Source of the DNA: Streptomyces seoulensis
GTDB lineage: Bacteria > Actinomycetota > Actinomycetes > Streptomycetales > Streptomycetaceae
Length of the DNA stretch: 64,000 nucleotides
Reading direction: 5' to 3'
Assembly: GCA_013364255.1 (NCBI GenBank)
Contig: CP054936.1
Span: 8,140,353 to 8,204,352, forward strand
Positions 24,588 to 32,983 of this stretch are shown here, piece by piece. The translations under genes were made by a program, and so were the position numbers. How positions within the stretch are numbered: position 1 is the stretch's first letter; the number at the start of each line of letters is the position of its first letter. A model generated the notes under the pieces. That model had not been told where the DNA came from and ran no database searches. It was given only the letters and a program-made list of their open reading frames with translations.

Positions 24588-24593
24588 TACGCT
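24588..24593 (+). promoter_or_regulatory. -10 element TACGCT, leaderless start
   Basis: TACGCT is followed by seven bases and the ATG at 24601, with no ribosome site. Confidence 0.55.
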
Positions 24594-24600
24594 ACGGGCC

Positions 24601-25218
24601 ATGACTGGCGAGACCGGAACGTCCCACCGGGAGCGGAGCAAGGCCCGGCGCCGGGAGGCGATCAGGCGCTCGGGCATGCGCCTGTTCGCCGAGCGGGGCT
24701 ACGACGGCACCACCGTCGCCGACATCGCCGAGGCGGCCGAGGTCGCCCCCCGCACCGTGTCGATGTACTTCCCCTCCAAGCACGACATCGCCCTGTCCGT
24801 GCCCGACGAGATCGCGGCCCGGCTCACCGCCGTCTTCCGGGACCGGCCCGGAAGCGGCTTCCTGGACGTCGTCGACACCTGGCTCACCGGTGAGGCCGAC
24901 GCCCTGGACCCGGAGCTGCTGGCGCTGCTCACCGCCATGTTCGAGGCCAACCCCGCGCTCAAGGCGCACGGCAGCAGCCAGCTGACCGAAGCGGTGCGCC
25001 TGACCGGTCCCGCGCTCGCGGCCGCGACCGGACTGCCCGAGTCCCACCCGATGCACGCCGTCATCGGCGCCGCCGTGGGCGCCGCGCTGAGCCAGTACTT
25101 CGGCACCGTCCTGCGGCACGACGACGCACCCGGCACACACCCCCTCTTCATGGCCTGTCTGCGCGCCCTCGTAGACACCGCCCGGCAGGGCGCCCCCGCA
25201 CACCCGCGCATCATCTGA
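24601..25218 (+). CDS. TetR-family transcriptional regulator
   Basis: 205 residues. DNA-binding domain at about residues 15-62: RREAIRRSGMRLFAERGYDGTTVADIAEAAEVAPRTVSMYFPSKHDI, with the family's turn and recognition helix. The C-terminal domain has the two long helices typical of MftR/AcrR-like members. It lies 71 bases downstream of the P450 gene in the same direction but appears to have its own leaderless promoter. A role at the twin GCAAnATTGC operators before the P450 is an inference from position and dyad size. Confidence 0.9.
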   Translation: MTGETGTSHRERSKARRREAIRRSGMRLFAERGYDGTTVADIAEAAEVAPRTVSMYFPSKHDIALSVPDEIAARLTAVFRDRPGSGFLDVVDTWLTGEADALDPELLALLTAMFEANPALKAHGSSQLTEAVRLTGPALAAATGLPESHPMHAVIGAAVGAALSQYFGTVLRHDDAPGTHPLFMACLRALVDTARQGAPAHPRII

Positions 25219-25275
25219 AGATCTTCTTCGCATACTGCCACGTTACGAATGCGAATTCGGGGGCAAGGTGGTGTG

Positions 25276-26805
25276 GTGGCTGATGTGACACCTGAAGGAC
25301 AGACCGACCCCCTTGGCGCGGAACGGCCGCGGAGCGCCCTCGCGACGATGCCGCGGCAGGTACGCGAGGAGCTGACCCGCAGACTCCGGCGGAACAAACG
25401 CGCCCTGCGCAAGGAGGACGTCCAGGTCGTCGAGCCGCCCCTGCTGCGGCGCGCGGTCGGCGCCTCCGCCCTCGGCAACTGCATGGAGTGGTTCGACTTC
25501 GGCGTCTACAGCTACCTGGCCGCCATCATCGGCAAGGTGTTCTTCCCCGGCGCCTCACCGGGCGCCCAGGTGATCTCCTCGTTCGCCACCTTCGCGGCAG
25601 CGTTCGTCGTACGACCGCTCGGCGGCCTGGTGTTCGGGCCGCTCGGCGACCGCCTCGGCCGGCAGAAGGTGCTCGCCACCACCATGATCATGATGGCGAT
25701 CGGGACGTTCGCCATCGGCCTGATCCCGAGCTACGCCACCATCGGCATCGCCGCGCCCGTCCTGCTGCTGCTCGCCCGTATGGTCCAGGGCTTCTCCACC
25801 GGCGGCGAGTACGGCGGCGCGACCACCTTCGTGGCCGAGTACTCGCCCGACCGCCGCCGCGGCTTCCTCTCCAGCTGGCTGGACTTCGGCACCTTCGTCG
25901 GCTACGCGCTCGGCTCGGCGCTGGTCACGGTCCTGAACCTCGCCCTCACCGACGCCCAGATGCTCGCCTGGGGCTGGCGGGTGCCGTTCCTGATCGCCGG
26001 ACCGCTTGGCGCGATCGGCCTGTACATGCGGCTCAAACTGGAGGAGTCGCCCGCCTTCCAGCAGCAGCTGGACGAGCACGAGAAGTCCCTCGCCCAGTCG
26101 TCGGCGGGCAGCGAGTTCAAGACCATCGTCAAGAAGCACTGGCCGGCCCTGCTGATCTGCATGGGCATCGTCCTGCTCTACAACGTCACCAACTACATGG
26201 TGACCGGCTATCTGCCCACGTACCAGACCGAGACCCTGCATCGCTCCAGCGGCTCCGCCGATCTGCTGGTGCTGATCGGCATGGTGTGGATCGTGCTGCT
26301 GATCACCTTCATCGGCCGGCTCAGCGACCACGTCGGCCGCCGGCCCGTCTACGCGGTCGCGGCGGTCGCGATGATCGTCCTCGCCGTGCCCTCCTTCCTG
26401 CTGATCAAGATGCACGGCACCTGGCCGCCGGTCCTCGGCGTGCTGATCCTGGCCACGCTGCTGGCCGGTTTCGCCGCGCCCAGCGCCGCCACCCTGCCCG
26501 CGCTCTTCCCGACCGCAGTGCGGTACGCGGCCATGGGCATCGGCTTCAACTTCGCCGTCGCCGCGTTCGGCGGCACCACCCCGCTGGTCACCGCCGCCCT
26601 GGTCGGCGCGACGGGCAACGACCTGATGCCCGCCTACTACCTGATGGCGGCCGGTGTCATCGGCCTGGTGACCGTGAAGTTCCTGCCGGAGAGCGCGCAG
26701 ATGCCGCTGCACGGCTCCCAGCCGATGGTCGGGTCCGAGGAGGAGCAGCGCGAGCTGCTGTCCACCTCCGAGGAGCTGTACGAGGCCGCCCGCAAGCCGG
26801 CCTGA
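25276..26805 (+). CDS. MFS transporter, metabolite:H+ symporter (second copy)
   Basis: 509 residues with 12 predicted helices after a charged N-terminal extension of about 60. NCMEWFDFGVYSYLA, GDRLGRQKVL and GFSTGGEYGGATTFVAEYSPDRRRG are nearly identical in pattern to the transporter at 18070-19578, so the two are paralogues within 7 kb. It probably takes up a zwitterionic solute or organic acid. The start is uncertain. The GTG at 25276 is preferred because AAGGTGG lies just upstream; an ATG at 25249 is in frame without a ribosome site. It converges on the sirtuin gene with a 20-base gap. Confidence 0.9.
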   Translation: MADVTPEGQTDPLGAERPRSALATMPRQVREELTRRLRRNKRALRKEDVQVVEPPLLRRAVGASALGNCMEWFDFGVYSYLAAIIGKVFFPGASPGAQVISSFATFAAAFVVRPLGGLVFGPLGDRLGRQKVLATTMIMMAIGTFAIGLIPSYATIGIAAPVLLLLARMVQGFSTGGEYGGATTFVAEYSPDRRRGFLSSWLDFGTFVGYALGSALVTVLNLALTDAQMLAWGWRVPFLIAGPLGAIGLYMRLKLEESPAFQQQLDEHEKSLAQSSAGSEFKTIVKKHWPALLICMGIVLLYNVTNYMVTGYLPTYQTETLHRSSGSADLLVLIGMVWIVLLITFIGRLSDHVGRRPVYAVAAVAMIVLAVPSFLLIKMHGTWPPVLGVLILATLLAGFAAPSAATLPALFPTAVRYAAMGIGFNFAVAAFGGTTPLVTAALVGATGNDLMPAYYLMAAGVIGLVTVKFLPESAQMPLHGSQPMVGSEEEQRELLSTSEELYEAARKPA

Positions 26806-26825
26806 GCCCGAGCCCGCCGCGCCCC

Positions 26826-27719
26826 CTACGCGCCGAGCTCGTCGGCGAGCCGGGCGAGGGTGTCGCCCAGGGGCAGGTCGAGCCGTACGGCGGCCAGTTC
26901 GTCGCCGCGCGTCGGGCCCTGGTTGACGATGGCGACCGGCTTGCCCTGCCGCGCCGCGCGGCGCACGAAGCGGAGGCCGGAGAGCACGGTGAGCGAGGAC
27001 CCGGCGACCAGCAGCGCGGACGCGGCGTCGACCAGCTCGTAGCAGTGCGCGACGCGCGGCTTGGGGACGTTCTCGCCGAAGAAGACGACGTCCGGTTTGA
27101 GGGTGCCGGTGCCGCACACCTGGCAGGGCACGGTGTGGAAGTGCGCCTCCTGCTCGGGCGCCAGGTCCGCGTCGCCGTCGGGGTTGATCCGGGCGGCGAA
27201 ATCGTGAAAGCCCGGGTTGGCCTCCCGCAGCCGCTGGTCCAGGTGCGCCCGGGAGACGGTGTTGCGGCAGTTCAGACAGATCACCCGGTGCAGGCTGCCG
27301 TGCAGCTCGACTGCTTCTGGGGTGCCCGCCGCCGCGTGCAGCCCGTCCACGTTCTGCGTGATCACCCCGCGGACCAGGCCGGCCGCGGTCAGGCGGGCCA
27401 CCGCGCGGTGCCCGGCGTTGGGCCGCGCCCGGCGGATCGTCTCCCAGCCGAGATGGCTGCGGGCCCAGTAGCGCCGGCGGCTCTCCTCGCTGCCGGTGAA
27501 CTCCTGGTAGGTCATCGGCGTGTGCCGGCGGCGGCTGCCCGTCGGCCCGCGGTAGTCGGGAATGCCGGACTCGGTGGAGATGCCGGCCCCGCTGAGCACG
27601 AGCACCCGCCCCGAGCCGAGCAGCCGCGCGAGCGCCTGGAGGTGACGGCCCCGAAGGGGTGCCGACGGCGGTGACGCGGTGCCGCGTCCCGGCGGGTCGG
27701 GCAACACACGAGCGTCCAT
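26826..27719 (-). CDS. SIR2-family NAD-dependent protein deacylase
   Basis: 297 residues. Sirtuin motifs: GAGISTESGIPDYRG (NAD loop), TQNVDGLH with the general-base region, HGSLHRVICLNC giving the catalytic His and the first zinc Cys pair, then CQVCG for the second pair, followed by VVFFGENVP. It removes acyl groups from lysines using NAD+, in the cytoplasm. The ATG at 27719 is chosen because TACCCT (27726-27731) ends six bases before it. There is no ribosome site, so this is another probable leaderless start. The frame is open further to 27809 but the protein family begins near here. Confidence 0.93.
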   Translation of the reverse strand: MDARVLPDPPGRGTASPPSAPLRGRHLQALARLLGSGRVLVLSGAGISTESGIPDYRGPTGSRRRHTPMTYQEFTGSEESRRRYWARSHLGWETIRRARPNAGHRAVARLTAAGLVRGVITQNVDGLHAAAGTPEAVELHGSLHRVICLNCRNTVSRAHLDQRLREANPGFHDFAARINPDGDADLAPEQEAHFHTVPCQVCGTGTLKPDVVFFGENVPKPRVAHCYELVDAASALLVAGSSLTVLSGLRFVRRAARQGKPVAIVNQGPTRGDELAAVRLDLPLGDTLARLADELGA

Positions 27720-27725
27720 GCGGGC

Positions 27726-27731
27726 AGGGTA
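27726..27731 (-). promoter_or_regulatory. -10 element TACCCT of the sirtuin gene
   Basis: TACCCT-N6-ATG on the minus strand, with no Shine-Dalgarno sequence. Confidence 0.5.
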
Positions 27732-27813
27732 CGCCTCGGGAAACACCGGCCGGCGTTCCCGCCGACCACCCGGCCGGACCCACGGGCGCCGTTCCGAATG
27801 CCCCCGCACAGCC

Positions 27814-27849
27814 CTCCGCCCCCGCCGGCGGTTGCCGGCGGGGGCGGAG
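27814..27849 (-). terminator. 16-bp perfect hairpin after the symporter gene
   Basis: CTCCGCCCCCGCCGGC (27814-27829) pairs with its exact complement at 27834-27849 around a GGTT loop, 35 bases past the symporter stop. Confidence 0.8.
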
Positions 27850-27884
27850 CGGGAGACGCTGCGCCATAGGCGAGCGGTCCGGCG

Positions 27885-29231
27885 TCAGGCGGCCGCCGGC
27901 GCCGCGGGCTGCGGCTGGGGCTCCGGCTCGCTGTAGACGCTCTCCAGGTCGTCGATCGCGGAGGCCGACGCGTTGTCGTACTTCGCACGGTCCAGGATCT
28001 TCTCGCGGGCGGAGACGAGGACCGGGACGAGGGCCTGGCCCGCCACGTTGGTGGCGGTGCGCATCATGTCCAGGATCGGGTCGATGGCGAGCAGCAGACC
28101 CACGCCCTCCATCGGCAGGCCGAGGGTGGACAGGGTGAGCGTCAGCATGACCGTCGCACCCGTCAGACCGGCGGTGGCCGCCGAGCCGATCACCGAGACG
28201 AACGCGATGAGCAGGTACTCCCTGACGCCCAGCGACAGGTGGAAGATCTCCGCCACGAAGATCGCCGAGATGGCCGGGTAGATCGCCGCGCAGCCGTCCA
28301 TCTTGGTCGTCGCGCCGAACGGCACGGCGAAGGAGGCGTAGTCCTTCGGAACGCCCAGCCGGATCGCCGACTGCTGGGTGACCGGCATGGTGCCGACCGA
28401 GGAGCGGGAGACGAACGCCAGCTGGATCGCCGGCCAGGCGCCCTTGAAGAACTGCAGCGGGTTCAGCTTGGCGACGGTGGCGAGCAGCAGCGGGTAGACG
28501 CCGAACAGGACCAGCGCGCAGCCGACGTAGATGTCGACGGTGAAGGTGGCGTAGTTGCCGAGCAGGTCCCAGCCGTACTGCACGATCGCGCGGCCGATCA
28601 GGCCGGCGGAGCCGATCGGGGCGAGCAGGATCACCCACCACAGGGCCTTCTGGAGCAGCTCCAGGACCGACTCGGACAGAGTCAGGATCGGCTGGGCCTT
28701 CGCGCCGATCTTCAGCACGGCGACACCCGCGACGACCGCCATGAAGACGATCTGGAGCACGTTCAGCTCGGTGAACGGGGTGATGACGTCGGTGGGGATG
28801 ATGCCGGTGAGGAAGTCGAGCCAGCTGCCGGCGTGGTCCGGCTTCGCGCCGTCGGCCGCGGTGAGGTGGGAGCCGGAGCCCGGGTTGGAGACCAGGCCGA
28901 TGACCAGACCGATGACCACCGCGATCAGCGAGGTGATCATGAACCACAGAAGCGTGCGGCCGGCCAGCCGGGCCGCGTTGTTGACCTTCCGCAGGTTGGT
29001 GATCGACACCATGATCGCGAAGAAGACCAGGGGGGCCACGGCCAGCTTCAGCAGCTGGATGAAGATGCCGCCCACCTTGTCGAGAGTGGTGGCCAGCCAC
29101 GCGACGTCATAGGTGCGGGCGACGAACCCGAGAGCCAGGCCGACGACGAGGCCGAGCAGGACCTGGGCCCAGAACGGGACGGGTATCCGGAAGCCGGTCT
29201 TCGCGGGCTTGGGATCGGTGGTGTCGGACAC
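27885..29231 (-). CDS. DAACS-family cation symporter (dicarboxylate/amino acid, possibly cystine)
   Basis: 448 residues with about eight membrane segments and two hairpin loops. Family signatures: VSRSSVGTMPVTQQ (serine-rich HP1-like loop), TKMDGCAAIYPA (the NMDGTA-type motif in TM7) and IDPILDMMRTATNVAGQ (TM8/HP2). This is the GltP/DctA/TcyP group, importing dicarboxylates, glutamate or cystine with cations. The GTG at 29231 is chosen because GGAG lies seven bases before it; the GTG at 29237 overlaps too closely. A short peptide gene with three Cys codons lies upstream in the leader, which points toward a sulfur amino acid such as cystine as substrate. That is an inference. C-terminal tail PQPQPAAPAAA. 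Confidence 0.88.
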   Translation of the reverse strand: MSDTTDPKPAKTGFRIPVPFWAQVLLGLVVGLALGFVARTYDVAWLATTLDKVGGIFIQLLKLAVAPLVFFAIMVSITNLRKVNNAARLAGRTLLWFMITSLIAVVIGLVIGLVSNPGSGSHLTAADGAKPDHAGSWLDFLTGIIPTDVITPFTELNVLQIVFMAVVAGVAVLKIGAKAQPILTLSESVLELLQKALWWVILLAPIGSAGLIGRAIVQYGWDLLGNYATFTVDIYVGCALVLFGVYPLLLATVAKLNPLQFFKGAWPAIQLAFVSRSSVGTMPVTQQSAIRLGVPKDYASFAVPFGATTKMDGCAAIYPAISAIFVAEIFHLSLGVREYLLIAFVSVIGSAATAGLTGATVMLTLTLSTLGLPMEGVGLLLAIDPILDMMRTATNVAGQALVPVLVSAREKILDRAKYDNASASAIDDLESVYSEPEPQPQPAAPAAA

Positions 29232-29341
29232 GGACACACTCCAGCTGGGGGACGCACGGAAAAGGGGTGAGGTGAAACGGCGACTGGGAAGCGGCGACCG
29301 TGAGGAAGCGTCGACGGCGCCGCTGCGTCGGGGGAGCGCGA

Positions 29342-29470
29342 TCAGGCGCGACAGACCGCGGACATGCAGCGGCAGAGATCGACGTGCAGGCGCGCCACGA
29401 GCGGGACGCCCATGACGACGCGGCCGGCGCCCCAGGGGGCGTCGGCGCGGTGCGCGGCTGCTGACTTCAT
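29342..29470 (-). CDS. leader peptide with Cys codons, HVDLxRxxSAxCR type
   Basis: 42 residues, ending LHVDLCRCMSAVCRA. The tail fits the pattern HVDL-x-R-x2-SA-x-CR that I know from actinobacterial 'putative leader peptide' genes upstream of sulfur and cysteine genes. Three Cys codons occur in the last 11 residues. The ATG at 29470 is preceded by TAACGT (29478-29483) seven bases away and by TTGATG (29502-29507) after an 18-base spacer. A full promoter and leaderless start therefore fit. The gene ends 104 bases before the symporter ribosome site. It is likely a translation sensor for cysteine supply that tunes symporter expression by attenuation or coupling. The peptide itself probably has no further role. 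Confidence 0.7.
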   Translation of the reverse strand: MKSAAAHRADAPWGAGRVVMGVPLVARLHVDLCRCMSAVCRA

Positions 29471-29477
29471 GGCGGAA

Positions 29478-29509
29478 ACGTTAACACTTGTACTTTGAGA
29501 ACATCAAAG
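29478..29509 (-). promoter_or_regulatory. leader-peptide promoter with CTTTGA-N5-TCAAAG dyad
   Basis: TTGATG (29502-29507), 18-base spacer, TAACGT (29478-29483) on the minus strand. The perfect dyad CTTTGA (29493-29498)/TCAAAG (29504-29509) covers the -35 and overlaps the stop codon of the decarboxylase gene. It is one of the few A+T-rich spots in the window. Confidence 0.6.
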
Positions 29510-30889
29510 CTGTTCTTTGGGAACGGCATGCTTCGGCCGTTCTCCGGCGGGCGGCTCCACCAGGGCGTCGGCGTACGCCAGACCGCTCTCCTCGGAGATC
29601 TCGCGCAGCGTCTGCGCGCGCCGGACCGTCGCGAACACCACCCGGCCGTCCGACTCGGCACAGCCGTACACCGCGGGCCGCGGCAGGCTGTTGTACGCCC
29701 AGTGCGTCGAGAAGTAGTAGGCCCCGGTGTCGTGCAGCACCACCAGGTCGCCCTCGGCCAGCTCGGGCAGTTCGCGCGCGTGCGCCACCACGTCACCGGC
29801 GAAGCAGCAGGGCCCGGCCACGTCCTGCCGCAGCAGCGGCGCCCGCTTGGCACGGCCGTCCGGCCCGTACGCCGACGCCCGCAGCGGCCACGCCTCGGGC
29901 ATGAACACCGTCCGCGTGGCGATGTGCGCCCCGGCGTGGGTCAGCGCCACGCGCCGCCCGCCGGCGTCCTTGACGTACTCGACCAGCGCGGCGACGAAGC
30001 CGTTCTTGGCCAGCAGCGAGCGCCCGAACTCGGTGACGATCCGGTACCGCCCGGCCAGCAGGCCCGGCTCGGCGGCGTCGAGCGCGGCGACGTAGTCGGC
30101 GTAGGTGGGCAGCGTCCGCTCGTCGGCGAAGTTCACCGGCAGTCCGCCGCCGAGGTCGAGACTGGTGACCTGCCGGCGCCCGGCCCGCTCGTTGATCTCC
30201 TCCGCCAGCCGGTACGCGGCGGCCAGCCCCTCGGCGATCAGCGGCAGGGGGCACCCCTGCGACCCGACGTGCGCGTGCAGCCGGGTCAGCCAGGGACGGC
30301 GCAGAAAGGCTTCGACGACCCGCTCGCGGACGCCCGGGTCGCCCAGCGCCACCCCGAACTTCGAGTGCCGCGTCGCGGTGCTCATGGCCCCGATCGTCCC
30401 GCCGCCGACCTGCGGATTCACCCGCAGCCCCAGCACGGAGGCGCAGCCGGGCGGCCGCAGCGCGTCGATCCGGTCCAGCTCGTCGAGGTTGTCGGCGTTC
30501 AGCGCCACCCCGCGGGACAGCGCCTCGGCGATCTCGGCACGGGTCTTGGCGGGCGCGTCGAGCACGATGCGCCCGGGCGGGAAACCCGCGTCCAGCGCCA
30601 GCCGCAGTTCGCCGGGACTGGCCACCTCGCACCCCATGCCGGTCTCGCGCAGCAGACGCAGCACGGGCACCAGGGAGCAGGCCTTCACCGCGAAGGTGTG
30701 CAGGACGTCCGGCACACGTGTGAACGCCGCGTGCAGCGCGTCGACGCTCTCGCGCACCCCCTGGACGTCGATGAACCCGGCCACCGGGTGGTCGGGGCCG
30801 AGGAGGCCGTCGGCCACGGCCTGCCGCAGGGCACGTTCGACGGACAGCCGGTCAGGTGTGTCTCCCACGGGGGCCACGGGGACGGGCAT
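29504..30889 (-). CDS. fold-III PLP-dependent decarboxylase (DAP/ornithine decarboxylase family)
   Basis: 461 residues. The alanine-racemase-like barrel carries the PLP lysine Lys69 in HTFAVKAC, then HVGSQG, the phosphate-binding LDLGGGLPV, EFGRSL, and in the C-terminal beta domain HDTGAYYF with the active-site Asp/Tyr. This layout is shared by diaminopimelate, ornithine/arginine and carboxynorspermidine decarboxylases. FAVKAC replaces the usual FAVKAN and EFGR the usual EPGR, so the substrate may not be the textbook one. A true lysA is expected elsewhere. The ATG at 30889 has GGAG eight bases upstream. It is followed by the leader peptide and symporter on the same strand, a possible uptake-plus-decarboxylation unit. 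Confidence 0.88.
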   Translation of the reverse strand: MPVPVAPVGDTPDRLSVERALRQAVADGLLGPDHPVAGFIDVQGVRESVDALHAAFTRVPDVLHTFAVKACSLVPVLRLLRETGMGCEVASPGELRLALDAGFPPGRIVLDAPAKTRAEIAEALSRGVALNADNLDELDRIDALRPPGCASVLGLRVNPQVGGGTIGAMSTATRHSKFGVALGDPGVRERVVEAFLRRPWLTRLHAHVGSQGCPLPLIAEGLAAAYRLAEEINERAGRRQVTSLDLGGGLPVNFADERTLPTYADYVAALDAAEPGLLAGRYRIVTEFGRSLLAKNGFVAALVEYVKDAGGRRVALTHAGAHIATRTVFMPEAWPLRASAYGPDGRAKRAPLLRQDVAGPCCFAGDVVAHARELPELAEGDLVVLHDTGAYYFSTHWAYNSLPRPAVYGCAESDGRVVFATVRRAQTLREISEESGLAYADALVEPPAGERPKHAVPKEQL

Positions 30890-31089
30890 CTACGGGTCTC
30901 CTCGCTCGGGCGGCGGCGCGGCGTGGCCGCTGGGGCCTCTCGTTCTGATCACGCCGGGCTCAGGGTCTGGTGACCAGCGTCGCGCCCCACCGGCCCGGGC
31001 GTCTTCGGACCGTGCCACAAAGCCGCGCCGTTCCTTCGTACACCCGCACAACACACCCGGCAGACGCGGCACGGCCCCGGCGGGTCCGC

Positions 31090-32853
31090 TCACCCGGGCG
31101 GGGGAGCGGCCAGCCGGGCGGCCAGCGCGACGAGCAGCCGGGTGTCCGGGTCGGCCAGGTCGACGCCGTGGCGCTCCCGGACCCGCTTGAGCCGGTAGCG
31201 CAGGGTGTTGGGGTGGACGACGAGCCGCCGCGCGGCGGCCGGGACGTCACCCCCGGCGTCGAGGTAGGCGGCCAGCGTCCGCAGCAGCTCACCGCCCGCG
31301 GCGGCGTCCGTCCGCACGAACGCGTGCACCGGTCCCGCACCCGACTCCCACACCGGCCGCACGGCGTCCAGCGCGCGCAGGACCTCCAGCGTCGTGTCCA
31401 CCCCTCGCGGCCCCGAGTGCCGAGGCGGCCGGGGCCGCCCGGCGGCCAGGGCCCGCGCCTCCCGCTCCCGCAGCGCCCGTACGACGAGCGCGGCCCGCTC
31501 ACGGGACTCCGCGGCCCGCGCCGAGGGGACGACGGGCCCGGCGCCCAGCCACACCGCGGCGGCCTCCGCCGCCGACGCGGCCGACGGGTCCTGCTCGCGC
31601 AGGAACAGATCCAACTCGCGCAGGAAGGCGAGGACTTCCCCGTCGCCCTCATCGCCGTCGCCGTGCTCGCCCGGGCCCGGTGGCCGCCGACGTCCGGCCC
31701 GGCCGGTCCGGCCGCCCGGCTCGGCCGGCTGCGCGTCGCGGACGAGCAGCAGCGTCAGCCGGTCCCCGTCCCGCAGCATCCCGGTGCCCGGACGCAGCGC
31801 CGCGGCCCGCAGGGCCAGCACGTCCAGCACCCGGTCGCCCGCGGCGCCGGGCGGGCGCTCGGCCACGACGACCGCGCACGCCGTGTCCGCCGACAGCCCC
31901 AGCGACCAGGCGTGCGTCCGCCGGTCCCCGGACCCCTCCAGCAGGCCGCGCAGCGCCGACTCCCGCCGCCGCGCCGTCCCGCTCTCCCGCAGCCGCTCGC
32001 CGACCAGCAGCGGAGCCGCGAGCCCCGCGGCCGCCCGCAGGTGTGCGGCGGCGTCGGGGGCGAGCGCGCCGCCGTCGGCGGCCGCCCAGATCGAGCCCAG
32101 CACCTCCCGCCCGCTGCGCACCGCGACCACCAGCCGTTCCGGCCCGGCCGCGTCGGCGGGCCGGTGGATCACCTCCGTCGAGGTCCACAGGGCGCGCAGC
32201 AGACCGCTGTGCCGCAGCTCGGCGACCCGCCACGCGGGCACCCGCCCGCCGAGGATCGTGCTGCGGCGCAGCGGATCGGCCGCCTCGCCGGTGGCGGAGT
32301 GGGCCAGCACCCGCAACCGGGTGTCCTCGACGGTGATGGAGCCCTTCACCTGGACGGCCACCCGCGCGGCGAGCGCGGCGAGCGAGAACGCCTCCCCGGA
32401 ACCGGGTCCGCGGGCGGCGTGAACGGGACGATCCGCGAGGGCGTAGGACAGGGCGCTGCGCAGCAGCGCGGCCACCTGCGCCCAGTCGGCGCCCTCGGCG
32501 CGGGCCAGCAGGGCGACGCCGGTCTCCTCGGCGGCCGCGACCGTCGCCGCCCGCGCTCGCGCGTCGTCCGCGGGCGCGCCGTCGCCCAGCACGACCGCCG
32601 AGGCGCCGCGCCGGGCGGCCCGCCGGACCGTCCCGGCCACGGCGGGCGCACCGACGGCCAGGAGCAGGGCGTCGCGCTCTCCCGCCCCCAGGTCGTCCAG
32701 CCCTACCGCGACCCGGGCGACCGAGGTGTCCGGGCCGGCCGGCGCGCACAGCAGCCGTACGGCCTCCCCGTCGTCGAAGGAGAGCAGGGCCCGCAGACTC
32801 GCCGTCCCCGTGCCCTCGCCGTAGATCTCGGCGCACCGCGCCCCGCCGTCCAT
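31090..32853 (-). CDS. PucR-family transcriptional regulator
   Basis: 587 residues. The C-terminal DNA-binding domain has the PucR helix-turn-helix, with DVPAAARRLVVHPNTLRYRLKR near residues 545-566 and RTLAAYLDAGG before it. The central part is GGDEF-like/CdaR-type, and the N-terminal 150 residues are Ala-rich. PucR/CdaR regulators control purine, sugar-acid or amino acid catabolism. A low-complexity Gly/Arg/Asp insertion is present around residues 375-405. The ATG at 32853 has GGGAGGG seven bases upstream; the frame is open further only through neighbouring sequence. It may control the decarboxylase gene downstream (200 bases away), which is an inference. Confidence 0.87.
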   Translation of the reverse strand: MDGGARCAEIYGEGTGTASLRALLSFDDGEAVRLLCAPAGPDTSVARVAVGLDDLGAGERDALLLAVGAPAVAGTVRRAARRGASAVVLGDGAPADDARARAATVAAAEETGVALLARAEGADWAQVAALLRSALSYALADRPVHAARGPGSGEAFSLAALAARVAVQVKGSITVEDTRLRVLAHSATGEAADPLRRSTILGGRVPAWRVAELRHSGLLRALWTSTEVIHRPADAAGPERLVVAVRSGREVLGSIWAAADGGALAPDAAAHLRAAAGLAAPLLVGERLRESGTARRRESALRGLLEGSGDRRTHAWSLGLSADTACAVVVAERPPGAAGDRVLDVLALRAAALRPGTGMLRDGDRLTLLLVRDAQPAEPGGRTGRAGRRRPPGPGEHGDGDEGDGEVLAFLRELDLFLREQDPSAASAAEAAAVWLGAGPVVPSARAAESRERAALVVRALREREARALAAGRPRPPRHSGPRGVDTTLEVLRALDAVRPVWESGAGPVHAFVRTDAAAGGELLRTLAAYLDAGGDVPAAARRLVVHPNTLRYRLKRVRERHGVDLADPDTRLLVALAARLAAPPPG

Positions 32854-32983
32854 CAGCCGGCCCTCCCCGCCCTCGCGCACCCGGCGGCCACCGCTGCCAC
32901 CGCCGTCACTGTGACCACCGTGAACACCGAGATCATCGCGGTCGTCGTCGGCATCGTCGCAGAGCCGGCGTGCCGGCCGCCGG

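Noticed and set aside
32854..32983. short membrane-protein-like reading on the + strand between PucR and LLM genes
   Set aside because: About 20 hydrophobic residues only, no start signal and no continuation.
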